Part shown: in pieces, positions 1 to 7,300 of the stretch
Numbering within the stretch: position 1 is the stretch's first letter
How the letters are laid out: every line of letters starts with the position of its first letter
Assembly (NCBI GenBank): GCA_002502365.1
Contig: DAOJ01000091.1
Span: forward strand, 1-13,075
Reading direction: 5' to 3'
DNA length: 13,075 bases
Source: Euryarchaeota archaeon UBA106
GTDB lineage: Archaea > Thermoplasmatota > Poseidoniia > Poseidoniales > Thalassarchaeaceae
Program-made: the position numbers and the translations under genes
The notes under the pieces: model-generated
Told to the model about the DNA's origin: nothing
Seen by the model: only the letters and a program-made list of their open reading frames with translations
Database searches by the model: none

Positions 1-24
1 TGGCCTTGACCCTGGCCTTGACCT
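1..24 (-). repeat. Two 12-bp tandem units encoding Gln-Gly pairs
   Basis: Positions 1-12 (TGGCCTTGACCC) and 13-24 (TGGCCTTGACCT) differ at one base. On the coding strand they encode alternating Gln and Gly in the C-terminal linker of the calcium-repeat protein. The array is cut by the window edge, so its true copy number is unknown. Confidence 0.6.
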
Positions 25-548
25 TGTTCACCTTGGCCATTCTGGTCGGAATCTCCGCCACCGTCAGTACCTCCGTCACCGGTTCCTTCTCCGTTGTTAC
101 CGTAATCTGGATCGTAAGCATCTGGGATACCGTCGCCATCCGAATCCGACATCGATCCATTGTTAGGATCGTTCGGGAACGGATCGTCTGCATCCAGCTG
201 CCCATCTCCATCAGTATCTGCTAGATTGGGGTTGGTTCCTGACGCATACTCCTGAGAGTTGGTCAATCCATCACCGTCTAGATCTGCATTAGCGTCACTA
301 GCCGAGTTTGGATTCAATCCGTAAGCAACCTCCCAACCATCTGGCAAACCGTCATTGTCGGTATCCGGATTGGTTGGGTCGGTTCCTTGGCTGGTCTCCT
401 CTGCGTTTGTCAGACCGTCTCCGTCCCAATCGGCCCCTCCATCAGAGGGGTCAAGTGGGTCGGATCCATCAGCGGAAACGCCAACGGAACCAGCCATCAA
501 AACAAGGAGCAGCGCAATCATCATACTCGCATTCTTTGTTTTCTGCAT
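1..548 (-). CDS. Secreted protein with thrombospondin type 3-like calcium-binding repeats (partial, C-terminus off the left edge)
   Basis: This open frame starts at ATG 548-546 and runs off the window after 182 codons with no stop. Residues 1-26 form a signal peptide: K3/K5, then a hydrophobic stretch IALLLVLMAG, with likely cleavage after VSA. Five acidic DxDxDG calcium loops follow, near residues 40-45, 62-67, 89-94, 111-116 and 135-140. They sit in the usual frame of thrombospondin type 3-like repeats (DGDGLTN.E, GTDP, PDTDNDGLPDGWE, GLNP). From about residue 150 the sequence becomes low-complexity Gly/Asp, then Gly/Gln (GQGQGQ) at the window edge, probably a linker to an unseen domain or anchor. 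A near-consensus ribosome binding site lies 7 nt before the start, which favours M1 over M9 or M10. The likely role is a calcium-stabilised extracellular or surface protein; ligand and partner cannot be told. Sampled lines are clearly GC-richer than the giant gene (35/60 at 1-60 and 38/60 at 421-480, against 24/60 at 8041-8100). Confidence 0.85.
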   Translation of the reverse strand, partial: MQKTKNASMMIALLLVLMAGSVGVSADGSDPLDPSDGGADWDGDGLTNAEETSQGTDPTNPDTDNDGLPDGWEVAYGLNPNSASDANADLDGDGLTNSQEYASGTNPNLADTDGDGQLDADDPFPNDPNNGSMSDSDGDGIPDAYDPDYGNNGEGTGDGGTDGGGDSDQNGQGEQGQGQGQG

Positions 549-555
549 TTTCTTT

Positions 556-563
556 TCACTTCC
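556..563 (-). promoter_or_regulatory. Ribosome binding site of the calcium-repeat protein gene
   Basis: The minus strand reads GGAAGTGA, one mismatch from GGAGGTGA (the complement of the archaeal 16S 3' end). It ends 7 nt before the ATG at 548. It is the strongest Shine-Dalgarno match seen at a start in this window and fixes the start choice for this gene. Confidence 0.6.
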
Positions 564-575
564 AAAATTCAGTTC

Positions 576-594
576 AGAGAACCCGCCGTTCTCT
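576..594. repeat. 19-bp hairpin/dyad element, copy 1
   Basis: Perfect 7-bp inverted repeat: AGAGAAC, 5-base spacer CCGCC, then GTTCTCT. It lies 28-46 nt upstream of the ATG of the calcium-repeat gene, so it could be in that gene's 5' untranslated region or overlap its promoter. It matches copy 2 at 16 of 19 positions, and two of the three differences are paired with each other. Confidence 0.7.
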
Positions 595-608
595 CTTTCC
601 GGGTAATG

Positions 609-630
609 CTCGCGCTCTACCTTGCGCGAG
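609..630. repeat. GC-rich inverted repeat CTCGCGC/GCGCGAG
   Basis: Perfect 7-bp stem (609-615 with 624-630) around an 8-base loop TCTACCTT. Direct repeats TTCCGGG lie on either side at 597-603 and 639-645, 42 bp apart. No T-run follows on either strand, so this is not a typical intrinsic terminator. It could be a regulator-binding dyad or a leader RNA hairpin of the left gene. Confidence 0.55.
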
Positions 631-791
631 AACAATTCTTCCGGGAGTGAAGGATGCTATTCTGGAGCCAACTATCTTCATCACCACTAGTACACTAAAC
701 GTAGCACTGCGCCACATCTTAGGTTTTCGTGGAATGTTATTTACTTCGTTTGCTCCTCCTAATTTATGCATCCAATCTCACGGGCTTTCAT

Positions 792-810
792 AGGGAACCC
801 ACCGTTCCCT
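792..810. repeat. 19-bp hairpin/dyad element, copy 2
   Basis: Perfect 7-bp inverted repeat: AGGGAAC, spacer CCACC, then GTTCCCT. It lies 66-84 nt beyond the stop of the zinc-ribbon gene and 216 bp from copy 1. The A/T pair of copy 1 at the third stem position is a G/C pair here, so the stem is kept. It may contribute to 3'-end formation of the upstream transcript, but no U-tract follows it on the minus strand. Confidence 0.7.
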
Positions 811-875
811 CTAAAATTTCAGCCACTGTGTTGCTATATCAAGAGTTCCCGAGGCTGATTGGAAGCAAAATTGTC

Positions 876-1238
876 TTACGGAGACAGCGCTGCTAATTCT
901 GCTTGGAATTTTGTTGAGGTCATAAAGTGAAGTACAGGTGTTGCTAATGTTCCAATTAACAATGCCCCTAGAAATAAGTTAGACCACAATTCAATACCCG
1001 ATCCGAATGAGAAGAATAGTATCCATCCGGCTAGGATAAATGCCCATGGCCTGTATCTTCGGGCGAATAATGCTGAACGTGCCTTTACTAACTCGTCTGA
1101 ATAGAGACTAGTCTCTTCTCCCTCTGCCATCATATCATTCTCTACTGCGCAGCGAACGCATACCTGATAGCGAGGACCATTGCCACTAACGAACTGAGAG
1201 TTCGGGTAGTTTTGAGTACACATGCGACAGACTGGCAT
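876..1238 (-). CDS. Small zinc-ribbon protein with two predicted membrane helices
   Basis: This is a 120-residue protein I cannot assign to a named family. The N-terminus holds a four-cysteine ribbon, C4-x2-C7 and C27-x2-C30, which should bind one zinc (or possibly iron, rubredoxin-like). Residues 33-62 are hydrophilic, ending in a basic ARRYRP stretch. Two hydrophobic segments follow, roughly residues 64-82 and 85-105, consistent with a membrane hairpin whose ribbon faces the cytoplasm by the positive-inside rule. The gene begins 38 nt after the stop of the aminodeoxychorismate synthase and is probably co-transcribed, though no functional link to p-aminobenzoate is evident. The ATG at 1238 is preceded by only a weak TAGG purine stretch. 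An ATG further upstream closes after four codons, so 1238 is the best start. Confidence 0.8.
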   Translation of the reverse strand: MPVCRMCTQNYPNSQFVSGNGPRYQVCVRCAVENDMMAEGEETSLYSDELVKARSALFARRYRPWAFILAGWILFFSFGSGIELWSNLFLGALLIGTLATPVLHFMTSTKFQAELAALSP

Positions 1239-1276
1239 AACCTACAACCTAGCCAGCGAACATTGCTCCTTCAACG

Positions 1277-3523
1277 CTACGGTTGTCGTGCCTGTTTACT
1301 GAGGCTATACTTGTTACATTCAGTACCCATATTCAGAAATTGCTTGAGTAGTTCCAATCCATCAGGGCTACCAACGGATTCAGGATGAAACTGTACACCT
1401 TCAATTGGAAGGTTAGGGTGACTTATTCCCATAATTAGAGAGCCGGATTCATCCCATGAGTTTACTCTAAGCTGTCCATTTGTTTCTTCGAGAACCAAAC
1501 TATTGTATCTCATCATAACTAAATCATTGGATAAACCTGTATAGAGTCCTGAACCATCATGTTTGATCTTTGATGGAACACCATGTACGGCTCCGATTGG
1601 AGATTCAACTAAATCCCAACCTGCTGCTATACCAATCGCTTGATGACCTAAACACCAACCCAATAGTGGAATTGGAGTATCTAAGATTGTAAGTTGATTT
1701 TCCAACGCTCTTGAAGCAATCTCCATACTCAATGAAGAAACCTCTGGACGAGAAGGCCCCGGTCCAAGAATAATGTGTGTTGGACTGTATTTTTCAAGCA
1801 GCATATCAACTTGATTTTTAATATCGAAATCAGCAGCATCTCTCCCCTCAACTATGGTTACTTTGGATCCAAGTCGATGAAGAGAATCGGCAATATTGTT
1901 GGTGAAGGAATCTAGATTGTCGACCAATAATACATGTGATTCACTCCCCAAGTCAACACTTTCTGAGTGTTCAGGAGAAATAGCCCCTAATGCGCCTTCA
2001 ACAGTTGGTAAAGGAAGAATTCCGACTTCCCTTTCGGGTAATTCATCCATACTGAATCCTGTTCTGAAACCCCATGTGGCTTCTGCAACCGCTGCCGCCT
2101 TCCATCGTGCTTCTTCAACTTCGGCGGCGGGATTAGAATCGATAACAACCCCTCCGCCAGCCTGAACTGTTGCAAACCATGAATCTGGACCACTACGAGC
2201 CTCCATTGTTCGAATTAGTATGTTCCAATCAGACTGACCTGAGCTTTGGTTTATGTGGCCAATTGAACCGGTCCAAGCACTTCTTGGAGAACCCTCTAGT
2301 TCGTCAATAGCCGCCATTGTGACTACTTTCGGACAACCGGTAATTGAGCCACCTGGAAAAAGCGATGCTAGAGATTTTCCAACACTTGTGTTTGGGCTTA
2401 GTTCACCCTCTACTCCAGATACTAAGTGTTGCACATTCGCCAACGCTTCAATCCGACATTCCGACCAATTTACGCTGCCTTTCTTGCAAACAGAAGCAAG
2501 ATCATGTCTTTCCAAATCCACCAACATCAAGTGCTCAGCCATCTCTTTCTCGGAAGAGGCTAATTCTAGACGTAAATTGGAATCATCAGAATCGCTCTTC
2601 CCTCTTGGCCTAGTTCCCTTGATTGGTCTTGTTGAGACAATCCCAGATTCCAATCTCATCAATCGCTCGGGTGATGCTGAAGCTATAGCCCATCCATAAT
2701 CTGCTAGATTTAACCAAGAGGCAAAAGGAGCAGGATTTGAGCGAGTCATTCTGAGGAAAACTTCCCAAGGTTTACCTTCCATTTCACCTTGCCATTTTCG
2801 TCCATAATTGACTTGGTAGAGATGACCGCCCTTAATCGCCTGACGAATCCTCTCAACTTTTCTTGCGTGGTCTGAATCACTCTCACTTTCGGGTACTCGA
2901 GAATCTGGTATTGAAGGAATTTTCAAATCAGTTAATTCAGGCATTGCGGCATTTATCCAATCATGTCCCTCTAACGCAAGAAGAATTAATTCACCTTTCT
3001 GGCGATTGTGAATCCACCACGCATCACAGCGCCACAATACACCAAGTAAAGTGCCTGGCTGAGGGCTATTTTTGATACGAATCGAATTCGACCAACGACC
3101 AAGATCATATCCTAATAACCCAGCAAATCCTCCTGGAGTAATGGTATGATTGGAATTATTTTCAGTTGTAATCTCATGTTCTGCGACTATCGATAATGCC
3201 TGCTCCAATGTCCCTGGATTGAATTCCTCTTCGGTCTGCCAACGGCCATCAATAAAGCGCTGTAAAATCAAATTTAGCGGAGAAGGGGAACCAATACTAA
3301 TCTCTCCATTTAGCGCTGAACCTCCAGGAAGATTTTCACCTTGAGGTTCGAAAAAAAGGAATCTTAGACTATCGAGGGCTGGGAGCATTGAGAATTTTGA
3401 TAAATCGGAAATAGGTCCTCCGGAATGAAGTAACAATTCATCCGAATTATGATTTCCTGAATCAAGCATTGCAATGAGCGGAAAATCATGTGAAGTATAC
3501 TCCGCTCGTTCTATGATTCGCAT
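1277..3523 (-). CDS. pabBA: Aminodeoxychorismate synthase, PabB-PabA fusion (748 aa)
   Basis: This enzyme converts chorismate and glutamine to 4-amino-4-deoxychorismate, the first step to p-aminobenzoate. Numbering is from the ATG at 3523. Residues 1 to about 490 are the chorismate-binding synthase: SASPERL near 282, the diagnostic PIKGT at 300-304 with nucleophile-type Lys302, EMAEHLMLVDLERHDL at 327-342, PGGSITGCPK at 390-399, and QAGGGVVIDSNPAAEVEEAR near 454-473. PIKGT, rather than the PIAGT of anthranilate synthase, is why I call PabB and not TrpE. Residues about 530-735 are the class I glutamine amidotransferase: VDNLDSFTNN, GPGPSRP, nucleophile Cys624 in GWCLGHQ, and His713/Glu715 in QFHPES, so the triad is intact. 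The synthase-amidotransferase order is that of TrpEG/PhzE fusions; better-known PabAB fusions run amidotransferase first. The ATG lies one base after the pabC-like stop. An in-frame TTG at 3535 is possible but less likely. Confidence 0.92.
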   Translation of the reverse strand: MRIIERAEYTSHDFPLIAMLDSGNHNSDELLLHSGGPISDLSKFSMLPALDSLRFLFFEPQGENLPGGSALNGEISIGSPSPLNLILQRFIDGRWQTEEEFNPGTLEQALSIVAEHEITTENNSNHTITPGGFAGLLGYDLGRWSNSIRIKNSPQPGTLLGVLWRCDAWWIHNRQKGELILLALEGHDWINAAMPELTDLKIPSIPDSRVPESESDSDHARKVERIRQAIKGGHLYQVNYGRKWQGEMEGKPWEVFLRMTRSNPAPFASWLNLADYGWAIASASPERLMRLESGIVSTRPIKGTRPRGKSDSDDSNLRLELASSEKEMAEHLMLVDLERHDLASVCKKGSVNWSECRIEALANVQHLVSGVEGELSPNTSVGKSLASLFPGGSITGCPKVVTMAAIDELEGSPRSAWTGSIGHINQSSGQSDWNILIRTMEARSGPDSWFATVQAGGGVVIDSNPAAEVEEARWKAAAVAEATWGFRTGFSMDELPEREVGILPLPTVEGALGAISPEHSESVDLGSESHVLLVDNLDSFTNNIADSLHRLGSKVTIVEGRDAADFDIKNQVDMLLEKYSPTHIILGPGPSRPEVSSLSMEIASRALENQLTILDTPIPLLGWCLGHQAIGIAAGWDLVESPIGAVHGVPSKIKHDGSGLYTGLSNDLVMMRYNSLVLEETNGQLRVNSWDESGSLIMGISHPNLPIEGVQFHPESVGSPDGLELLKQFLNMGTECNKYSLSKQARQP

Positions 3524-3524
3524 A

Positions 3525-4304
3525 TTATCCCTCAAAATCTTCTATACACATCCAAGCGGTTTGCAATCGATGAGACCACGCATCATGAGCTACTTGATAC
3601 AATCTTCCACGAGGTTTTCCAATTATTCTACCATCAATTTCTCCTAATGCTTGGACACCTAAGCCGCTCCCTAAGACTATCATTTCAGAGGCCCGAAGTA
3701 TCATTGAAAGGGTTATTCTAGCCTCTCGGATTGGCACTCCTGCTGCCTCTATACCATCTCTTATTTGTTCCAAAGTGACTGAGTCCAGTGCACCTTCTGA
3801 TGGTTTTGGATAGTATGCAACACCATCGTCATCCAATAACACTGGCATACATCTGTCCCCATCGACTAGACGGTCATCATCGAATAGAAGAGATATATCA
3901 GCCCCATGTTCATTGGCTATTTTGCGAGCATCAAAATATGGCTGCCAGTCACCATGTTTTGTACCCCTAATTGAATCGCTCCATTTTGGGGCTGCAAGTG
4001 TAATTGCTACCATTTTTTCTGGCCATTTACCATTTAATCTAGGAGTCAAGTTTACCTTCCCGGTTGAATCAATTCCTATTTTTACCAAAAATGGGGCTTG
4101 GTCGCCTCCCACAATCGGTTTTCCTGGAATTTCAATCTCTGCAAGCGACTGGAATACGATTTCTGGAATATTTTCAGGTAAAATTATTCCGAGTCGCTCT
4201 GAATGTCTTTGAAATCGTGAAAAATGTAAATCTGCTGCTAATAATCGCATTCCGCCGTCCCACGCTACTGTAGAGAATACCTCGGAACGGGGGTCTCCTG
4301 TCAC
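3525..4304 (-). CDS. pabC: Class IV PLP-dependent enzyme, probable aminodeoxychorismate lyase (PabC-like)
   Basis: The likely reaction is cleavage of aminodeoxychorismate to p-aminobenzoate and pyruvate, completing the pathway of the adjacent fused synthase. The 259 residues show the fold-type IV pattern. VFSTVAWDGG...HFSRFQRHSERLGI (about 9-40) matches the N-terminal FET/HxxRL region. GTKHG places the Schiff-base Lys at 116, aligning with GIKH of E. coli PabC. NEHGADISLLFDDD then RLVDGD (about 131-150) occupies the substrate/cofactor loop, and ASEMIVLGSGLGVQALGEIDGR (205-226) matches the C-terminal cofactor-binding strand. Oddities: the usual Glu after the Lys domain is Asp148, and the GI(T/M)R motif reads GALDS, so the usual Arg is absent. 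The N-terminus is about 20 residues shorter than E. coli PabC. The start is GTG, with a TGA nine codons upstream. A branched-chain or D-amino-acid aminotransferase is possible; the neighbour makes lyase likelier. Confidence 0.78.
   Translation of the reverse strand: MTGDPRSEVFSTVAWDGGMRLLAADLHFSRFQRHSERLGIILPENIPEIVFQSLAEIEIPGKPIVGGDQAPFLVKIGIDSTGKVNLTPRLNGKWPEKMVAITLAAPKWSDSIRGTKHGDWQPYFDARKIANEHGADISLLFDDDRLVDGDRCMPVLLDDDGVAYYPKPSEGALDSVTLEQIRDGIEAAGVPIREARITLSMILRASEMIVLGSGLGVQALGEIDGRIIGKPRGRLYQVAHDAWSHRLQTAWMCIEDFEG
3529..3533 (-). promoter_or_regulatory. Ribosome binding site that decides the pabBA start
   Basis: The minus strand carries GAGGG 5 nt before the ATG at 3523. It lies inside the last codons of the upstream pabC-like gene, whose TAA is at 3527-3525. 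An ORF extended to the TTG at 3535 would begin upstream of this motif, which would then be inside the gene. The motif therefore supports the ATG and suggests translational coupling of the two genes. Confidence 0.6.
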
Positions 4305-4348
4305 AACCTGCGATTGATGAATAGGGCTTCAACCCGATGCTTTAACAA

Positions 4349-7300
4349 TCAGAGAATATCATCGATAAATGAAGTATCAATATCTTCATCTTCCGATTCA
4401 TCATCAAAATTAAGGTCATCAGCTAAATCATCGAGATCTCCAAGATCTAACTCTTCATCATCTCCAAGTAATTCATCAATTACCGTATTATCTGTTGATG
4501 GTGCGAAATCAGCATCTTCGTCTATGAGGTCTCCCTCACCATCCAGATTCTCTGAATTATATGTTATCGATTCATCTGAAGTAGATTCTTCCTTTATTCG
4601 AGCATTTGCTACCAAGCCATCACTGGATTCGATTTCATCGATGCCGAAATCCTCATCTTCACTAAGACCGGCTGCCTCACGTTCTAGCTGCTCTTCAAGT
4701 TCAACCTCCATAGCACCCATCTCCCATGGTTGAGGAGCAGAATCACCTCTTGGTCGAATGAACATCATTGCACCAATTAACAACATTGCAACTGAAAGGG
4801 CAATAATCGCCATATTCATCTCTCCTGCAAGAATTCTATCTACCCATGATTCTCCAGAGGTTTCATCGCCTGGTTGGTTCGTACCGAAATTTGATTCCTT
4901 CCAAGGGAGCACTTCGACGGGGTCTGCATAATATGTGTGAACTTGCCCATTGTAGGTCACAATTTCAATCCAATAAGTTTCATCACGATCAATCATCGAG
5001 CCGTTAAATTCGTTTAAAATTAGGATAGTATCGCGAATACCTGACTTAACTAATGTAGCATCACGTGTGTCGTCAAATGGATCAAGGCTGACGAATGCGT
5101 AATAATTAGCGTAAATTGGGTCTTCTTCGTTATCCCAATTAACCTCGATAAGAGATCCTGCAGCATTCCAATTCGCTCTTATTCCACTTACATCCGGACA
5201 CTCTGGGCAAGGATCTGCTGATAGTTCATCGGACAACTCAATCCAAGTGCTAGCTAGGTTGTCCATCCACGCGTTTCCTGATGAATCTACTGCGACAACC
5301 GCTACGTAAATTCTGCGATTGGGGACCAACGGAGTAGCTAAATCATCACCATGAGCTGAAAACTCAGTTAGTAACACTGGCAGGTCTTGTTCTCTAGAGA
5401 CCACCATTGCAGGGTGTAAATCATCAATTCTTTCGAGTAAAACAGGGGTGTCAATAACCGCATAAATCCAATACTCTGCAATATCGGAAGAATCGCTGCT
5501 TTGGAATTCTACAAACATCGCATCACCGGCATCATTAGGGCGATCTTGGAGCACTGGAGTTGGTAATCGATCAGGTGGTGATACGTCTCCTCTGTTATCC
5601 ATTGGAGTAACTAGAACCATGTGGTCAGATAGTTCCGTTAAGTGTACATTACCACTAATATCATGGATAGTTACGGTCACATAGAGAGGTATCATTGACT
5701 GAATTGACCTCACTTCTAATGAATCTAGGGAACTTCCGTATAGTGCCTTATCTGCTGTGTATTCCAATTGGAAGCTAGCACCAAATTGCCGTTGATTGAT
5801 TATCACAAGGCCACATGATGAGGGGGCTTCACTGCATGAATCCCAAATTTCAGTTACATCGTCAAGGGGATATTCTGAAACCCATATCGTGTAGTAAGAA
5901 AAGTCCTCAGCAGATGAACGATTCCAACGTATGTCTATAGCCGAACCATCGTCATTTGCGTAGTCCCATGCTTCTAGTCCTGTTACTCTATCTGGTGGGA
6001 TAGCTACTCCATCTGAATCTGCCTCGGGTGTAGCGTCTACTACCAGAACATTATCCAAATCTCCGTTGCCCCAATCGTCGAAAGCAACTACGCCTATCCA
6101 ATATACAGTTCCATCAATTAGATTACCTTGACCTAGAGAATCGATAATGATTGAAGTGGTTTCGCAATCACTAGTATATCCTACTACGGGCCAACCATCA
6201 ACAGTGGATGGGGGTTGCCAACCGGAGGCAGGAAGTGCATAGACAGCATAATACGTACAGTCATCCTCTAAATTTTGGTTCCAAGTAACATTGATTCTAC
6301 CTCCTTCATCATTTGGAACATCGAAGGCAGTTGTTCCTGTGATTGGAAGTGGGGGAATTCCATCGTCAAGGCCTCCAGCAGTTACAATCGGACCAATAAT
6401 TGTGGCATTCTCAATTAATGACTGGCCCGATTCATCAACACAAACTGCAGCAAACCAATAAGGAACTCCAGCATCCAATTGCAAAGTGGTCGAATTACCT
6501 AAACTCCAAGGGAAATCCAATGGATTACTTAGGCCAACAGCACTGTCTATCTCCTGTTGAACCGCCCAGATTCTAACTCTGTCACGATCTATTTCTGTAC
6601 ATGATGCCCACTCTAATTCAACAGTTCCTGCGGTTCCTCCCGAGATTGGATTTGCTGTCATCCAAGCAGGCGGATTAGGAACTTCATCGGTTGGAGTGAC
6701 GTTGTATGGATATGACATAGGGACTCCAAGAGAACCGTCTGCGTACTCAATTACTATTGCCGCTCTATATTGTCTATCATCCCGTAACTCAACTGTAGCG
6801 CCATTATTGTCAGCCTTGGTAACTGTTGCATTAGTGCGAGACCAGAAATCAGACCTAATGTATGTTGAAAATGAATCTAAGTCTTCTCGATTTGGTTCCC
6901 ATAGTGGATCGGTTGTAGAATCCCACACATACAATCTGTAAGCATGCCATGCCGCGTCTTCGGCTGGAAGCCAAGTTGCTTCAATTACCCCGCCGCCATC
7001 ATTTGGTCTGTCTTCTAGTTGTGTTACAACGGTAGGAACTTCTATTCTTTCCCAGTCGTAAGTAATTCTAACCTGAATCGCTCCATCTTCAGGAGACTTA
7101 AGTTGAAGTTGTAGAATGGCTGAAGAACTGCCCGGCCCAACATCCGAAATAGCAGATTGGAAAGATTGTTGAATTCCTCCATTAGAAGCAGCTAAATCCC
7201 AACTTCCTGTATAATTAAGCGAACTCGTACGAGCCCATACCCAAGCTCCTCTCTGAGGTGCCAGCATTGTCATTGTTCCAACATGCATTGGGAGTTTCCC

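Larger units (their letters stand above)
549..875. other. Gene-poor interval between the zinc-ribbon gene and the calcium-repeat gene
   Basis: This 327-nt gap separates two genes on the same strand. I see three perfect inverted repeats in it (576-594, 609-630, 792-810) and the ribosome binding site of the left gene. A good archaeal TATA box could not be picked out with confidence. The gap is long enough to hold a terminator for the upstream operon, an independent promoter for the calcium-repeat gene, and possibly a small structured RNA. A purine-rich AGGAGG at about 754-759 (minus strand) looks like a strong Shine-Dalgarno but is not followed by a start codon at usable distance. Confidence 0.6.

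Noticed and set aside
574..771. 65-codon minus-strand frame in the gap (starts MHKLGG, ends in RERRVL)
   Set aside because: It lacks a ribosome binding site, its end falls inside the copy 1 hairpin, and its composition is unlike a folded or membrane protein. It is more likely a chance frame in a regulatory region.
308..793. 161-codon plus-strand frame
   Set aside because: It runs antisense through the start of the calcium-repeat gene and across three hairpins; the Arg/Ser/Pro-rich translation is typical of a shadow of Asp/Gly-rich coding.
2253..2699. 148-codon plus-strand frame inside pabBA
   Set aside because: The opposite strand has all conserved synthase motifs; this frame has none.
1277..3523. 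Anthranilate synthase (TrpEG) or PhzE identity
   Set aside because: The PIKGT motif and the adjacent class IV lyase-like gene favour aminodeoxychorismate synthase, despite the TrpEG-like domain order.
4314..4733. 139-codon plus-strand Ser-rich frame
   Set aside because: It is the antisense of the acidic tail; Asp/Glu codons read backwards as Ser and similar residues.
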